Positions 1-10,860 of a stretch of DNA of 34,262 nt are shown here, in pieces (position 1 is the first letter of the stretch; each line of letters opens with the position of its first letter). The stretch comes from Smittium culicis (Eukaryota > Kickxellomycota > Harpellomycetes > Harpellales > Legeriomycetaceae), in assembly GCA_001970855.1 (NCBI GenBank), contig LSSN01000322.1, positions 1-34,262 of the forward strand. Direction: 5' to 3'. A model generated the notes under the pieces. That model did not search any database, was not told the DNA's origin, and worked only from the letters and a program-made list of their open reading frames with translations. Both the position numbers and the translations under genes were made by a program.

Positions 1-155
1 TAATAATTTGTTTATATTTTATAAATATATATATATATATTGCAGCAATATTTCAATATACATATAATTCTAAAGGCCTCGGAATTATGCTACTTTTAAT
101 TAATCTAATTTGCTAAATTTGGTAAATCAAAAATGGTCTATCGCACGTGAAAGGG
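1..155. mobile_element. TTAA-type MITE, right part (copy L), cut by window edge
   Basis: The segment ends in GCACGTGAAAGGG at 143-155 and is followed at once by TTAA (156-159). Read inward from that end it gives CCCTTTCACGTGCG..., then GATTTACC, which matches the same end of the copies at 8540-8729 and 9744-9930. Full copies are about 190 bp, so the left end lies about 35 bases outside the window. No coding capacity is seen, so it is non-autonomous. TTAA targets and CCYTTT-type ends are hallmarks of the piggyBac superfamily; assignment to it is inference. Confidence 0.6.
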
Positions 156-159
156 TTAA

Positions 160-2690
160 ATGCTGAAATTATATTTTTTTCTATTGATATCTATGGTCCA
201 TCCCGTCATCGTGTGAGTTTTAGTTGATCACTTTAAATTAATAGAATCCAAGTGGAAGCATCTTTATTTAAACTTCAATTAATTTGAATGACCTGGATAT
301 TTTTGAAGCGGACTGGTTAGTATCACAAGGACACATTTTATAAAATAGTTCAAATCCACAATTACAAGTGACTGCATTTATTGATAAGCTGGTGTGCTTA
401 AAAAGCTTTATATGGACTCTCATCAAATAGAAATGTACCTCAGTACCTAGAACATTACCTACTATTTCCCCCAAAACTAACAGATAAAAAATAAATTTTT
501 TAGGTTTAATAATTGTTTAAAAGATACTATTCATTAAATATGGTTATAACTCTTTCACTAATGACATTTATCTTTGTATAAAGTCAAATATGTGATTATC
601 TAATAAATGGAAAAAATCTAGCCTATTCTTGAAGAATTAATACATAAATTGGATAAATTTATTTTTCATTTTCTCGCACTCAGGGCTCTTTATATGATAT
701 AATAAACTTAACACTATAAATATAACAGTCATTTCGCTAACAGGAAATGAAAATTTTGAGATAATTTTTTTATTTCAAGAGTTGCTATATCCTACAAGAT
801 ACGTTTTTGGGGCATCTTTACTTTATTATGTAAATTTTATTGATATATATATTTTTTCTTGATAGGTTTTTATATCTCCTATTCGCTTCTGAATAGCTCC
901 AAAATATGGGAGATTATTGCTAACTCATCTTCCTTTTATTTTACCGCAGCGCAAAAGTTTAAAATGCTATTTTTACTAGTAGCGATGAAAAATTTATTTG
1001 AGTTTAAAGACGATAATATAATTTTCATATATCATTTTTTACCATATTTACTCACATAAAAATGTTGCGATTTTTTGAAGTAGAATTAATCTGCCTTTTG
1101 TAAGTATTCAGATATATTTAATACACGTTATATAATAAATATCGCACCCCTCACTGATATTAAAAAAATTGCGCTCATAAGAAAAATCAATCTCTTTTTT
1201 CCCTCTTATTGCGTGTTAACCAAGTCAACATTCTCATTTAAATGCGCTCTAATCAATTTACCCGACTTTTAACCGCTTGGTTTTAAACAATTCTCCATAG
1301 TTTATTGCTAAAATAACTGAAGCTAATTTATCAATGAATTTATTTATATCTTTATCTGATTAATTTTACTATAGAAAAGTCCTCTAATTTTTCATTGGCG
1401 TTAAAAGTCCATTATCTGCTTTATTTAGATATATATTTGGTTGATACGATTCTCAGAAATCCTCAATTTCATAGCGATTTTTTATCGTTCATTGAAACTT
1501 GATTTCATTTTATGTTATAAAATAAAAATATGCTTTAAAAAAACCACTATGGGTTTTATATAAATCGAGAGAAAGTCTGGTTAAAAAAACCTATGGAAAA
1601 CATTTCATATCAGTTTGGATTTTTAGCTGGAAAAATCATTAGCAAAGATATTAAATTAGTTAGTTTAATCAAAGCTGTAAAGAACTCTTTTGAATAATAG
1701 GATTTTAAATCTATTTTTCACTAAATTATGCATTTAATAGAAAAATACTTGATTCTAGTAAATATAGAATCACTAATAAAGTATAAATTTGATTTACATT
1801 CTATTTCAAACCTCAACTACTTATATCTTGGTTTAAATATTAATATGTGAATCTCATAATAACACGGAAATATCAATTTACGTTAAAAAACCAAACTGTT
1901 TATAATGATCATTTAATACAATTCTATATAATCATGTATATCGTGAACTTAAATTCTCAGCACGAATGACTATACCGGTGCCATTTAAGTAATTGAAACA
2001 CCTTTATATGATGATATCTATTTTGTACTTTATTCAGTAATGCCTTAAAAAAGACAGTTATTATGCGTTAATGATATAATAGAATAATTCAACTACTACC
2101 TTTATTTACGATTAAGGATTTTGATATACAAGAAGCAGAATAAAATTTCATATAGGATATTAAATTCAAATCCTGCGTTAAATTGTGAAAGGATAAAATA
2201 AAATAAAAGATAATTTGAAAGAAAACTTAGACAAAAAATTTTTAAAAACGTTCGATTTTTTATTTGATAAGGTAAAGGATGATATAGAATTTAACTCAAT
2301 TAAAATTAACAAAAATAATGTGTTGGTTATGAGTTTTAAGTACAGTAATTTTTACTCCAACAAAATAAAGTTACAATTCAAGAAAATAGAAGGAAATTAG
2401 TTTCTCAAAATTTGGGGATTAAAATTTCTTATCAAAATTGCAGACGCCATTCATTATTACTTTCTCACTTTAGTTTATTTACTGATTATTCACTAATCCT
2501 ATTTTCATTTTTATACTTCATATAGGTCGCATTCCGTGGATAACTTTTCATTTTTCTCGTAGTTCATTCTTTGTAGTATTTTTGATTATTTTTATGTTAA
2601 TATTACATTAATAATACTATTGGCTCAATCATATTTGTTTTTAATCGTTTATATTTGTATTTATCTTTCTGGGATTTCGTGATTTCTAAG
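160..2690. other. A+T-rich sequence without a supportable gene
   Basis: Long A/T runs and short open frames only. The longest frames (268-474 minus, 859-1059 plus, 2215-2400 plus) are 61-68 codons. The last two lack an ATG at their reported start. Frames of that size are expected by chance in 34 kb at this base composition, and none shows a motif I recognise. A possible decayed MITE copy lies at 550-748 (see findings). Confidence 0.6.
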
Positions 2691-2701
2691 CAACTAAATA
2701 G

Positions 2702-2875
2702 TTTTTTTTCTATATAAAAAGAAATTTGGTGTTAATAAAAAACGATGCTTATAAATTTGATGTTAAAAATAAAGTTGGTGTCATTAATAAAGTCTTTTTC
2801 AATAATAAAGTTGTTGCTAATGACAAAGTCTTTGTGAATAATAAGATTGATTTCAATAAAGAAAAATTATTTTAA
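2702..2875 (+). other. Open segment of 57 codons, no ATG start, with hexapeptide repeats
   Basis: The frame runs from a TAG at 2699-2701 to a TAA at 2873-2875. Its first codons are Phe-Phe-Phe-Tyr-Ile-Lys, with no initiating Met, so if it is coding it is an exon or a relic. The 3' two thirds encode successive hexapeptides with Lys at position 4 and mostly Val or Ile at position 5 (VKNKVG, VINKVF, FNNKVV, ANDKVF, VNNKID). Composition is A+T-rich like the flanks. I do not recognise a family. The regular hydrophobic/polar alternation would suit a beta-strand or amphipathic repeat. No acceptable splice pair joining it to neighbouring open segments was found. Confidence 0.3.
2744..2869 (+). repeat. 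18-bp imperfect tandem repeat, seven units
   Basis: Seven consecutive 18-nt units share the core (A)AT-AAA-GT: for example gttaaaaataaagttggt (2762-2779), gtcattaataaagtcttt (2780-2797), ttcaataataaagttgtt (2798-2815), gctaatgacaaagtcttt (2816-2833). The period is a multiple of three, and the lysine codon stays in register through all but the last unit, so the repeat is compatible with a protein frame. Confidence 0.65.
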
Positions 2876-2991
2876 TAATGTACGATATTAAACATCTTTG
2901 TCATTAAAAAGACTTGTAGACGTGCGCTATTATAGAACTAATACAATGATATAAATAATGATTATATGACCTTGGAAGAGTAAAAAAATGA

Positions 2992-3198
2992 GCAAAAGTG
3001 AATATAGATCAAGGGTATATTTTATGGACAAAAGAGGCGGCTGTGACAGTAATAAATTGAACTTATAGCAAGTGTGTAGAAGAATCAGAAAGTTTTGAAG
3101 AAGTGACTAAGGCTTTTGGGCTTTTAGAAGTATTTATATTGAATCAAAAAAAAGCTGGGTTCAGAAATGAGTCTAGTTTGACAGCAGTTATAGAGTGA
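2992..3198 (+). pseudogene. Broken open frame, unknown product
   Basis: A frame of 68 codons is interrupted once by TGA (3058-3060) and ends at TGA 3196-3198. The part before the stop reads ...GYILWTKEAAVTVIN, the part after it ...CVEESESFEEVTKAFGLLEV... and on to SSLTAVIE. The G+C content and the mix of charged and hydrophobic residues are more protein-like than the surroundings. The internal TGA could derive from TGG or CGA by one transition. No ATG fits the frame start, so this would be an exon or an element remnant. The WTKEA start is faintly SANT/Myb-like, but that is a weak impression only. Confidence 0.3.
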
Positions 3199-3209
3199 AG
3201 TTTAAAAAA

Positions 3210-5710
3210 CTTTATATTCCTGGCTAGCTATTTGATGCAGCGAGGTTTTTTCTCCATTTTTTTTTTTTTTTTGATACTGGCGAATTAGGTTTTATTAATA
3301 GGAAGCGTTGAATAGCATTTAAATCACTTTCGTTTTGTAATTATTCTTAGAGTTTAAAATTTATAAATATAAATGTTGAAATTGTAAGAACTCATCCTCA
3401 CAATGTAGATTGTCGAGGAAAAACACATTCTTAACTGTAAATCTTTATAGACTACAATAATCAAGGCATAATTCGCCACATTTTCTATCTTTATGAAAGA
3501 GTATTATATGGAATACAGTTTATTCTAATATTAATTTGTATACAGTAGTTTTTCCTACTCAAGGAATGTTAAGTCGTTTAATTTAGTTTTTTTAAACATC
3601 TAGTCTTCAACGCTTTTATCTTTCCTAAAAATTAGTATCTAAAAATTATTCTTATATTCATATTAACAGTTAATTATTAATAAATAAATATATTTTAGTC
3701 TCGCTCTTTCAGACATTCATTAATTTTTCGAATTAATTTTTTTTGTTTTTAATAGGAAGGGTGTTATTATTATATCGTATTTTTCTAGGAAATTTATTCA
3801 AATCTTTTGATAATTATAATTCACATTGTTTGGTTCTTTTAAACATAAATTCAGGCGTTAGTAATTATGACCTAAATTAAAGAGTAAATATCATTATAAT
3901 TTTCCATAATTAACTATGAACCTATAATTTAAGTTCAATACACTATGATGCATTTTCATCGATAGATCGTATCATATTGTTAAACTCTGTTAATGGTCGC
4001 TTTGATAGAAATATTTTATGATAACGTAACATGATTTATTATAATCCTATCTACCACCTTTTTCCTAGATGATAATGTTTATATTATAAGTATTGATGGT
4101 TTTTATATATCAGAATAAGATAATTCTAAATATGATTAATGTAAAAGAAATTGAAAACAACATATAAATATGAGATTAGATAAGGTAATTTTTTCTGCAA
4201 AAATATAAATCATATTCTATTTAAATATGAGGAATTAAAACACTATAAATTTATATTAAAATTTCTTATCAATTAATACCAAAGTTACTCATGTGATCTT
4301 ACACAATTAAATAACTATTTAGACTTTATATTCTATGATATCTTTATAATTTCTAGATTCTTCTGAAAACCTTTTGTGTATAATTTATCTTACAATATTT
4401 ATAATTCCTCAAATTAAATCAATTATTCACATTTTACACAAAACATAAAAATTTAAGGCAATGATGTATTTAAATTTTTAGATGTAATTTGATATTAAAT
4501 TTGATACTTCAATGGTTTTATAATAGTTATTTATTACTGCTATAAAATTAAAAAAGGCTTTAATGCATTAATAATTTTTTGAGCGCTTGATTTTTTTGTG
4601 CTAAAATTTATAATTGAAAAGCCCCAAATACTTAATTCTAGTATTTTTTTTTATAAATATAAGAAACATAATATGTTATAGTATATAGTCTTTTAAATAA
4701 TTTATAAGTTGAAAAATGTTTGTTAAATATTAAGGATCAATTATATTTTAATATCCATAACATTTATTTTTTGAAAATATATATGAATCAGACATATTCT
4801 TTTTTCAATTAACATTAATCGAATACATTAAATTTGAGTAATATTTTCTGCAAAATATATACTAATTACTTATCCGGTTAATTATCAGTTTATTCTCATG
4901 AATTGTAAAATATTGCAAATAATTACAAAATATATTTGATCATATCATAAATTAAGAAAATGTGTTAGTCATTGATCCAATGCACAGTGATTATAAAACT
5001 GTTTGAGAGTTGGAGGAGGATCAATTATAAAATCAAAATTATTAATTTTTAACTTTTTAAATATTTGTCAATATTTTTTGGTACATTTTATATGTTTAAT
5101 AAACTCTGAAAAAAAATTCATTGTTGAATAAAGAAAAGACGATAATTTAATTTGAAAAATTGTATATAGCAGTAAAATTAAATTAATATTAATAAAAGAT
5201 CAATCAAAAACTCGAATGATAGTTTATTTGATCTAAATTTATATGAGTGTTATAGAAAAACTTTTTTAATTTTCATGAATTTAATAACAAACTGTTTTTA
5301 ATTAATTATATAAGTAAAATGTATCAACATATTAGAAAGTGACTAAAATGTTATGATAATTTAATCTTTTAGTTTGGCTCCAAAATTCTAAGAAAGCTCT
5401 ATGAAAATTTTGAAGTTATATTTTAAATTATTTTCAGGTATATAATTCGAGTAAAATAAATATTAAAATATTTAATTATGATATCGAATTATTTTTTAAA
5501 ATAAAAATGTACAATAAATTAATAAATTAATCAATTGAATTTTTATTTTGAAATATTTCGAATCTATGTGATTAAATTAAATTAAGACGAGAACATGATA
5601 TAATATTGATATAATTTCATTTACTTAGACTTCTCTTAAGAGTAGAATACATTTCCGTTATTTAGATGCTTTTGAATTTTACTTTTTTAAGTACACTATA
5701 CTAAAATTTC
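3210..5710. other. A+T-rich sequence, nothing recognised
   Basis: No open frame of note on either strand, no tRNA or repeat array. A poly-T tract at 3258-3271 and many short A/T palindromes are present. A weak candidate for a decayed TTAA MITE lies at 3325-3501. Confidence 0.6.
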
Positions 5711-5723
5711 ACACAGTGTTGCA

Positions 5724-6025
5724 TTATCCTTGGTTGGGGATAGTGAAGGCAACTATCAGCGACTCTTGAGGACAGAGATTTCAGTTGAGGACCATCTAAT
5801 AACAGGAAGAACCGATTCTTTTAGCAAATTCTGAGACATTCTCTGTGCAAAAGATCATCCTTCGACAGAAATACGGATCTCAGCCGTTTAGCAGCTTATT
5901 GTAGGATATCAGGTTTATCATTTCGACGTTTGGGTAGGAGCCTATTTTTTATAAGTCCTGATAGACGTATAATCTCAATATGTCGTAGCGGAGATTAGTA
6001 AAGCGCTACAACAAAGAAAAAATCT
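5724..6025 (+). pseudogene. GC-richer relic, possibly N-terminal part of a Tc1/mariner-like transposase
   Basis: A patch of about 300 bases stands out from the A+T-rich flanks. In the frame starting at 5724, short segments separated by TGA/TAG/TAA read ...EDHLITGRTDSFSKF, DILCAKDHPSTEIRISAV, QLIVGYQVYHFDVWVGAYFL and SQYVVAEISKAL. The order resembles the linker and second helix-turn-helix of Tc1/mariner transposases (a GRP-like motif, then a helix rich in D/R, then a G-Y-x-V-S-x-S-T-V-like helix). No DDE catalytic domain was found downstream. The resemblance is judged by eye and the family assignment is tentative; that it is a decayed coding patch is more secure. Confidence 0.3.
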
Positions 6026-6029
6026 CGTC

Positions 6030-6555
6030 AATTAACCAGTATATAACCAAAGAGGTGATTAGCCTAGTTTTATTTCAAAGAGTTTTAATACAATTGCAAG
6101 TTTTTATAGGAAATCTTATCTTTTTATTCACTTTTATATTTTCATTTGTTTCTATTCAAAAAAAGGTGTTTATTTATTTTTTTTCTAATAATTTATTTTA
6201 TCGCCACAAGAAAAAAAATAGCATTAAACTTATCATTATAGAAGGAAAAATGGCTATATAAAAAGCACAATTTACTTCCAAAATGAATGAGTATGAAGTT
6301 TTTTTGATTACATATTAAATAAAAATTACATTAAAAAAGTCAATATAAAGTTTTTAAAACTTATAGGTATAGAATAAAAGGCTATAATTTAATCGAAGAA
6401 AACCCCTATAACCAAATTTTAAAGTTCTAGGTGGAGTATTAGGAATACTCCAACAAAAATAGCTTTTTTTATATAATGAAAATCTATTTTATCATATTTC
6501 AATCATTCAGCTCTATTTCAAAATTTTTTATTAATAATTCTCACATTATCATTAG
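6030..6555. other. A+T-rich spacer
   Basis: A 68-codon hydrophobic open frame at 6055-6261 starts with a non-ATG codon in its listed form and consists mainly of Phe, Ile, Leu and Lys from A/T runs; it is treated as chance. Nothing else is seen. Confidence 0.6.
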
Positions 6556-6561
6556 TATATA

Positions 6562-7094
6562 CAGTAAAAACTCTGAGATAGCATCAGCTATTTTTGCCCC
6601 ACTTTGGCCCAAATGTCCTCTCAGATAGCAATTTGCCATTTTAGAGGTTTCATAATCATAAAAATAGCTAGAAAGAAACTAGCTACAAATTAACAAAAAA
6701 ACAAGCTAAAATCTAGAATTCTAAATATAATAATTTAATTGGATTAATTTTTTCAAAAATAAAAAGTTACACTTAATTCGTCAAGTGCATGTTTTAGTTG
6801 TCATCTTAGAAATTACATTTTGGCTCATTTTACAGCCATTTTACTACAGAACTGCAAATTGCCTTCTCAGAGTACAATTGATAATAGGCCAGATTATTTG
6901 CAATATAAATAGCCAATTGACAAATAAAATTTTCTAAAAGTCGCAAAATTAATTTAATTAGCCTATTAAATCGCTTTAATAAAAATGGGGTATACTTCAA
7001 ATACTAAATCAATGTTTTTTCAATTTAAAATTAATCAAGTTGCTATCTTGGAGGTTTGCCATCTTTAGGTGTTGCCATCTTAGAGGTTTTTCTG
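6562..7094. mobile_element. 533-bp pogo/Tc1-type MITE with TA target duplications
   Basis: The left end reads CAGTAAAAACTCTGAGATAGCA from 6562. The reverse complement of the right end reads CAGAAAAACCTCTAAGATGGCA. These are imperfect terminal inverted repeats of about 22 bp, flanked by TA at 6560-6561 and 7095-7096. Inside, the motif TTGCCAT-TTAGAGG or its complement recurs: at 6616-6633 (CTCTCAGATAGCAATTTG), 6634-6648, 6860-6875, 7050-7062 and 7070-7088. There is no transposase frame. CAG-ending inverted repeats with TA duplications are typical of the pogo/Tc1 group; that placement is family knowledge, while the repeats themselves are seen directly. The recurring motifs may be transposase-binding sites. 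Confidence 0.7.
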
Positions 7095-7099
7095 TATCC

Positions 7100-8530
7100 A
7101 TTATTTTAATATAGCTATATTTTTAAATCTTTTTTTATATTCTATCATTTTATCTGCTATATAATATATTTTACATAATAATAGAATATTTCCCCCACCA
7201 CCATTTTAAAATAAAAGATTAATTAATTCAAAGCAAGAATAGGTGTCAACATGAAATTTTAGTTGTGTAATATATTTATCTTCATTATACAAAATTTCAA
7301 TGCTTTTTTTAATTGCTAAACTTTACAATTTGATGACTTGTAAAGAATTATTTCCACATTATAACGATTTTTAAATTGAAATTAAATAAAAAACATAAAG
7401 CATATAAGCAAGTATTAAAATTAGCAAAAAATCAGAAACATAAGAGAATAATAAAACTATTGATAATTAAAATAACAATATGAACTTTTTTCACAATAAT
7501 GAATTAAAAGATTTTTAAAATGAAACCAAAATCAAATAGGAAATACCACATAATTCATTTATGATAAAAGATAATTCAATTATACTTTTTATAACAGTTC
7601 AAAGAAAAATATCAAACTCATAATTAATATAAACATCTATTGATTATAATTCAATACGTAATTTTAAATTATATAAAAATAAAAATAAAAATAAATATCT
7701 TGTATATATTAATGAAATTAACTACTAGTAGCTATAAGTTTTCACAACCCTAATTTTTAAACCATATATACTTACAATATTTATCTCTCATTGTATTATA
7801 ACAAAATTATTTATACTAAAAATTAAATTTTAAACAAATATGTCGTAGTAAAATTCTACTAGCAAATGAGATGAATTTGTTATTGATCTTAAAGAGATAA
7901 TAATTGTTGTTTTTTTTTTCTCTTTTAACAAAGATGAACCAAGATGCTTAATTTTAAAAGACTTTATTTTCAACACCAAAATATCAACTTGATTGATTTT
8001 TTACCATCTTTATATAAAAGTTGATCTTAACCTGATTCTTAATATATTATTTTATTTAAACCTATCACTATTATCATTTCTCATTATTTAACACCATTTT
8101 TTAATAAAAGTAAGAATCATATAATAACAAGAAAAATTTTGTAAAAGCCATACAAAAAGCGCTTTTTTTTTATCATTATCGAAAATTTTATATCCGAGAA
8201 AACTTAACTAAATAAAATACAAAATTAATGCTAAATAAAACAAAAAATACATAAAATCTACAATTGTAGTGAAATACATATAGCTTCGTACTATATATAA
8301 ACGGCGACATGAACTTTAATAAATAAAATCTAAATACATAAAAAATAGAATAAATCAATATATTCTACCTATAATCTAGTTTATTACTCGATAAAAAATA
8401 AAAAAACCATTATTAATGCACTAATAGACTATATATATCTTGTTTAGATCAAACAGAAAAGAAAAGAAATTATCTATATAATATTTAGATAGATAAAACC
8501 TACGATTTTATTATGTATTATAGGTATATT
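7100..8530. other. A+T-rich sequence, nothing recognised
   Basis: No frame above chance length, no RNA gene and no tandem array. A T run at 7911-7919 and another at 8164-8170 are the only notable low-complexity tracts. Confidence 0.6.
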
Positions 8531-8539
8531 TGCTATTAA

Positions 8540-8729
8540 CCCTTTCAGCGGCATTTGGCTTTTTTCGAACTACCAAAAATATCTAAAAATGACAAAATGA
8601 TAAATTGATAATGAATAATAATATTATATTTGCTAAAAAGTTGTGGAATATCCAATAATATATTAACTATAATAGGCTTATACAATTTTGATTTTTAATT
8701 AAGTTAAAGAATGTTAGCACTGGAAAGGG
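8540..8729. mobile_element. TTAA-type MITE, complete copy (E1)
   Basis: 190 bp bounded by TTAA on both sides (8536-8539 and 8730-8733). The left end is CCCTTTCAGCGGCATTTGGC. The right end read inward is CCCTTTCCAGTGCTAACATT. Both begin CCCTTTC, giving short imperfect inverted repeats. The interior has no coding capacity. At about position 50 it carries ATGACAAAATGA, which recurs at the same offset in the inverted copy at 9935-10125. A TTAA duplication with CCYTTT ends is the piggyBac-superfamily signature. An alternative parsing as TA plus AACCCTTTC (Tc1/mariner) cannot be excluded from one copy, but matching TTAA-like flanks in the other copies favour the first. Confidence 0.75.
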
Positions 8730-8739
8730 TTAAGCAAAA

Positions 8740-9715
8740 AGACTTGATTTTTTAATAACTCATATTAATCGCTAGTTGAAAACCATTTTAATTTGATTTG
8801 AAAACTATTAGATAGGCCCAGATATACTCGGAAAACAATCATTTGATATCAATTAATTTTTGATTCTAGATGTTATTTGAATGATGAAAATTACCTAACA
8901 AGCTTAATACTAAGCTTTAGATAATTTAATAAAGATTCAATTTCAAAAGATATAGTTGCTATTTATTTTCATTTCTTATTTATTTATTTATAGTTCGTGA
9001 TATATGTTATTATTTCCAAGAACATAGACGATATTATTTGTATGCTATTATTTTAAATAAAAAAAGCTTTTTCAATATTTCATATAATGTACACTTGCTA
9101 ATATATGATTCGTATAGTTTTTATATGATGGAAATTTATCATAGTTTTGAATATAATTTTTGAATAATAATTTCATAGTATGAAACAATAAAAAACATAA
9201 AAACTAAAAAATAATTTTATACTCTATGAAGTATTAGTAGATAAAATTTAAAACAAACCAATTACTTTATTAAAATAAGATTAATTTTTTATAAAATGAA
9301 TTCATGATAAATTGAAATCCTCATCATATCAACACTGTTATCATCACTTTACTATTATCTAAGCCAGTATCATTATGCTAATCAAAGTGCTAAATTAGTT
9401 TTGAGTCTCATTTTTTTCATTTTATAAAGTATCATGATTAGAGCTTAGATTTATTAATTTTGCAGAGTAATAAAAAAATACAAAAATTCTAATCTAGCAG
9501 TGCAAATTGTTTAATTAAGTGAAATAAGATACATAATTCAAGGGTTTTGAGGTTAATAGATAGAATAAATAATTTTTCAATTGCCTATCTATTATTCCTA
9601 TTATGAAAATAATAAATGAAAGAATACAGTTATAATTTATTTGTTGGATATTGAATTATTTTATAAATATTGTTAAATTAGCACACAATCAATAAAAAAT
9701 TAATTCTTATTATTT
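8740..9715. other. A+T-rich sequence; possible end of a further MITE copy at its right edge
   Basis: No gene seen. At 9721-9737 the sequence gtaaatcaaaaatgatc closely matches the subterminal part of copy L (122-138). This suggests that a truncated fourth copy, lacking its terminal bases, adjoins the copy at 9744-9930. Confidence 0.45.
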
Positions 9716-9743
9716 TGAAAGTAAATCAAAAATGATCTTTTAT

Positions 9744-9930
9744 CCATTTCCCGACCATCAATATTAAAAAAACAAATTTATTGATTCATATGAGATTTAA
9801 AAGTAAAAATATTGTTTGATATTATTCTAAAAGTATACAGTATTAGAATGAAACTCTGAATTAAAGTATTTCAATCGATCTAGTTTACTATATCAGGTAG
9901 ATCAATAAAAATCTACGACTCGTGAAAGAG
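9744..9930. mobile_element. TTAA-type MITE copy (E3), diverged
   Basis: 187 bp. The right end read inward is CTCTTTCACGAGTCGTAGAT, then TTGATCTACC. It lines up base by base with copy L (CCCTTTCACGTGCGATAGAC, then TTGATTTACC). The left end CCATTTCCCGACCATCAATA aligns with the left end of E2. The flanks are TTAT (9740-9743) and TTGA (9931-9934), both one change from TTAA. It is non-coding. The high divergence between copies implies an old family, possibly accelerated by C-to-T mutation. Confidence 0.6.
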
Positions 9931-9934
9931 TTGA

Positions 9935-10125
9935 CTCTTTCCGAGGCCAACACTATTTAATATTTTTAGAAATCATAGTTGGAAAGCCAGAAATTTTTTT
10001 TTTATTAATAGATGTGCTGTAAATAATATCTAATAAAGTAGTAATATTATGTAGTGATATGTCATTTTGTCATATGGTTGGATAATCTTATATTTCAAAA
10101 AAATATCTTAACACCCTTGAATGGG
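9935..10125. mobile_element. TTAA-type MITE copy (E2)
   Basis: 191 bp between TTGA (9931-9934) and TTAA (10126-10129). The left end is CTCTTTCCGAGGCCAACACT. The right end read inward is CCCATTCAAGGGTGTTAAGA. Its reverse complement carries ATGACAAAATGA about 50 bases in, as in copy E1, and ends GTGTTGGCCTCGGAAAGAG against E1's ATGTTAGCACTGGAAAGGG. It shares its left flank with E3, so the two copies sit in the same orientation with a single TTAA-like junction. Confidence 0.65.
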
Positions 10126-10129
10126 TTAA

Positions 10130-10855
10130 AATAATATATAATAACAATAGTATTGGTTACGTAACGCAATGAACCCAATAATCAGGTTCCCTGTAGGATT
10201 AAAAAAATTTTAATTTTTAAGTATGGTTAAATGTGTAATCATTTAAAGAGAATTAAAAATAAAACGATTTTGCGGGGTAAAATATAAATACATAAGCTTT
10301 TGAGAAGCGTGACTAATATTTATATACTTTTATATATTAATATAAAATCAATAAAGTTATTGGTTGTTATGGATAGTATATTAATTATTATTTAATAAAT
10401 GGCTAATAATTAATAGTTTTATATAAAACTTTATAATAAAAAAAATTAAATAGAAAAAGAGCTTACTTGAAATAGTATGCCAAATACAATCACTTTTCAA
10501 TTTTCGATTAAAACAATGAGTCAATAAATATTTTGATAGGACAGGTTGAGGGAGGGGTGATGTTTCTGTAATTCTACTCGCTAAGCCAATTAATCGAATT
10601 TCAATTCATTTTTGGCCATATAAAAAACTAGATTCGATGTTATTATAAAAATTATTGTGGAGAATAAAAATAAAATATAGTTATAGGATTATTGTACATA
10701 TATAAATGATGATAAAATTTACATTTATTTATTGAATGATCTCAAAATAATCAAATAGACTTTCTTTAAATTAAAATTCCTTGTCACATCATCTATCAAT
10801 AGTTAAGCAATAATCCCAAAAGATATTATACTCAGAGACTTAAATTTTTTTATAT
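10130..10855. other. A+T-rich upstream region of the 10861 gene
   Basis: No coding frame. This interval must hold the promoter of the plus-strand gene that starts at 10861. I see no distinct TATA or CAAT arrangement that stands out in so A+T-rich a background. A C/T-poor stretch with gggaggggtgatg lies at 10548-10562. Confidence 0.4.
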
Positions 10856-10860
10856 ATCAG

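Noticed and set aside
268..474. 68-codon minus-strand ORF
   Set aside because: Cys-rich and superficially interesting, but of chance length at this base composition, with no motif and no supporting context.
859..1059. 66-codon hydrophobic plus-strand ORF
   Set aside because: Non-ATG start, composition set by A/T runs, chance length.
2215..2400. 61-codon Lys/Asn-rich ORF
   Set aside because: Non-ATG start and a composition expected from A+T-rich noise; no splice sites linking it to the 2.7-kb repeat.
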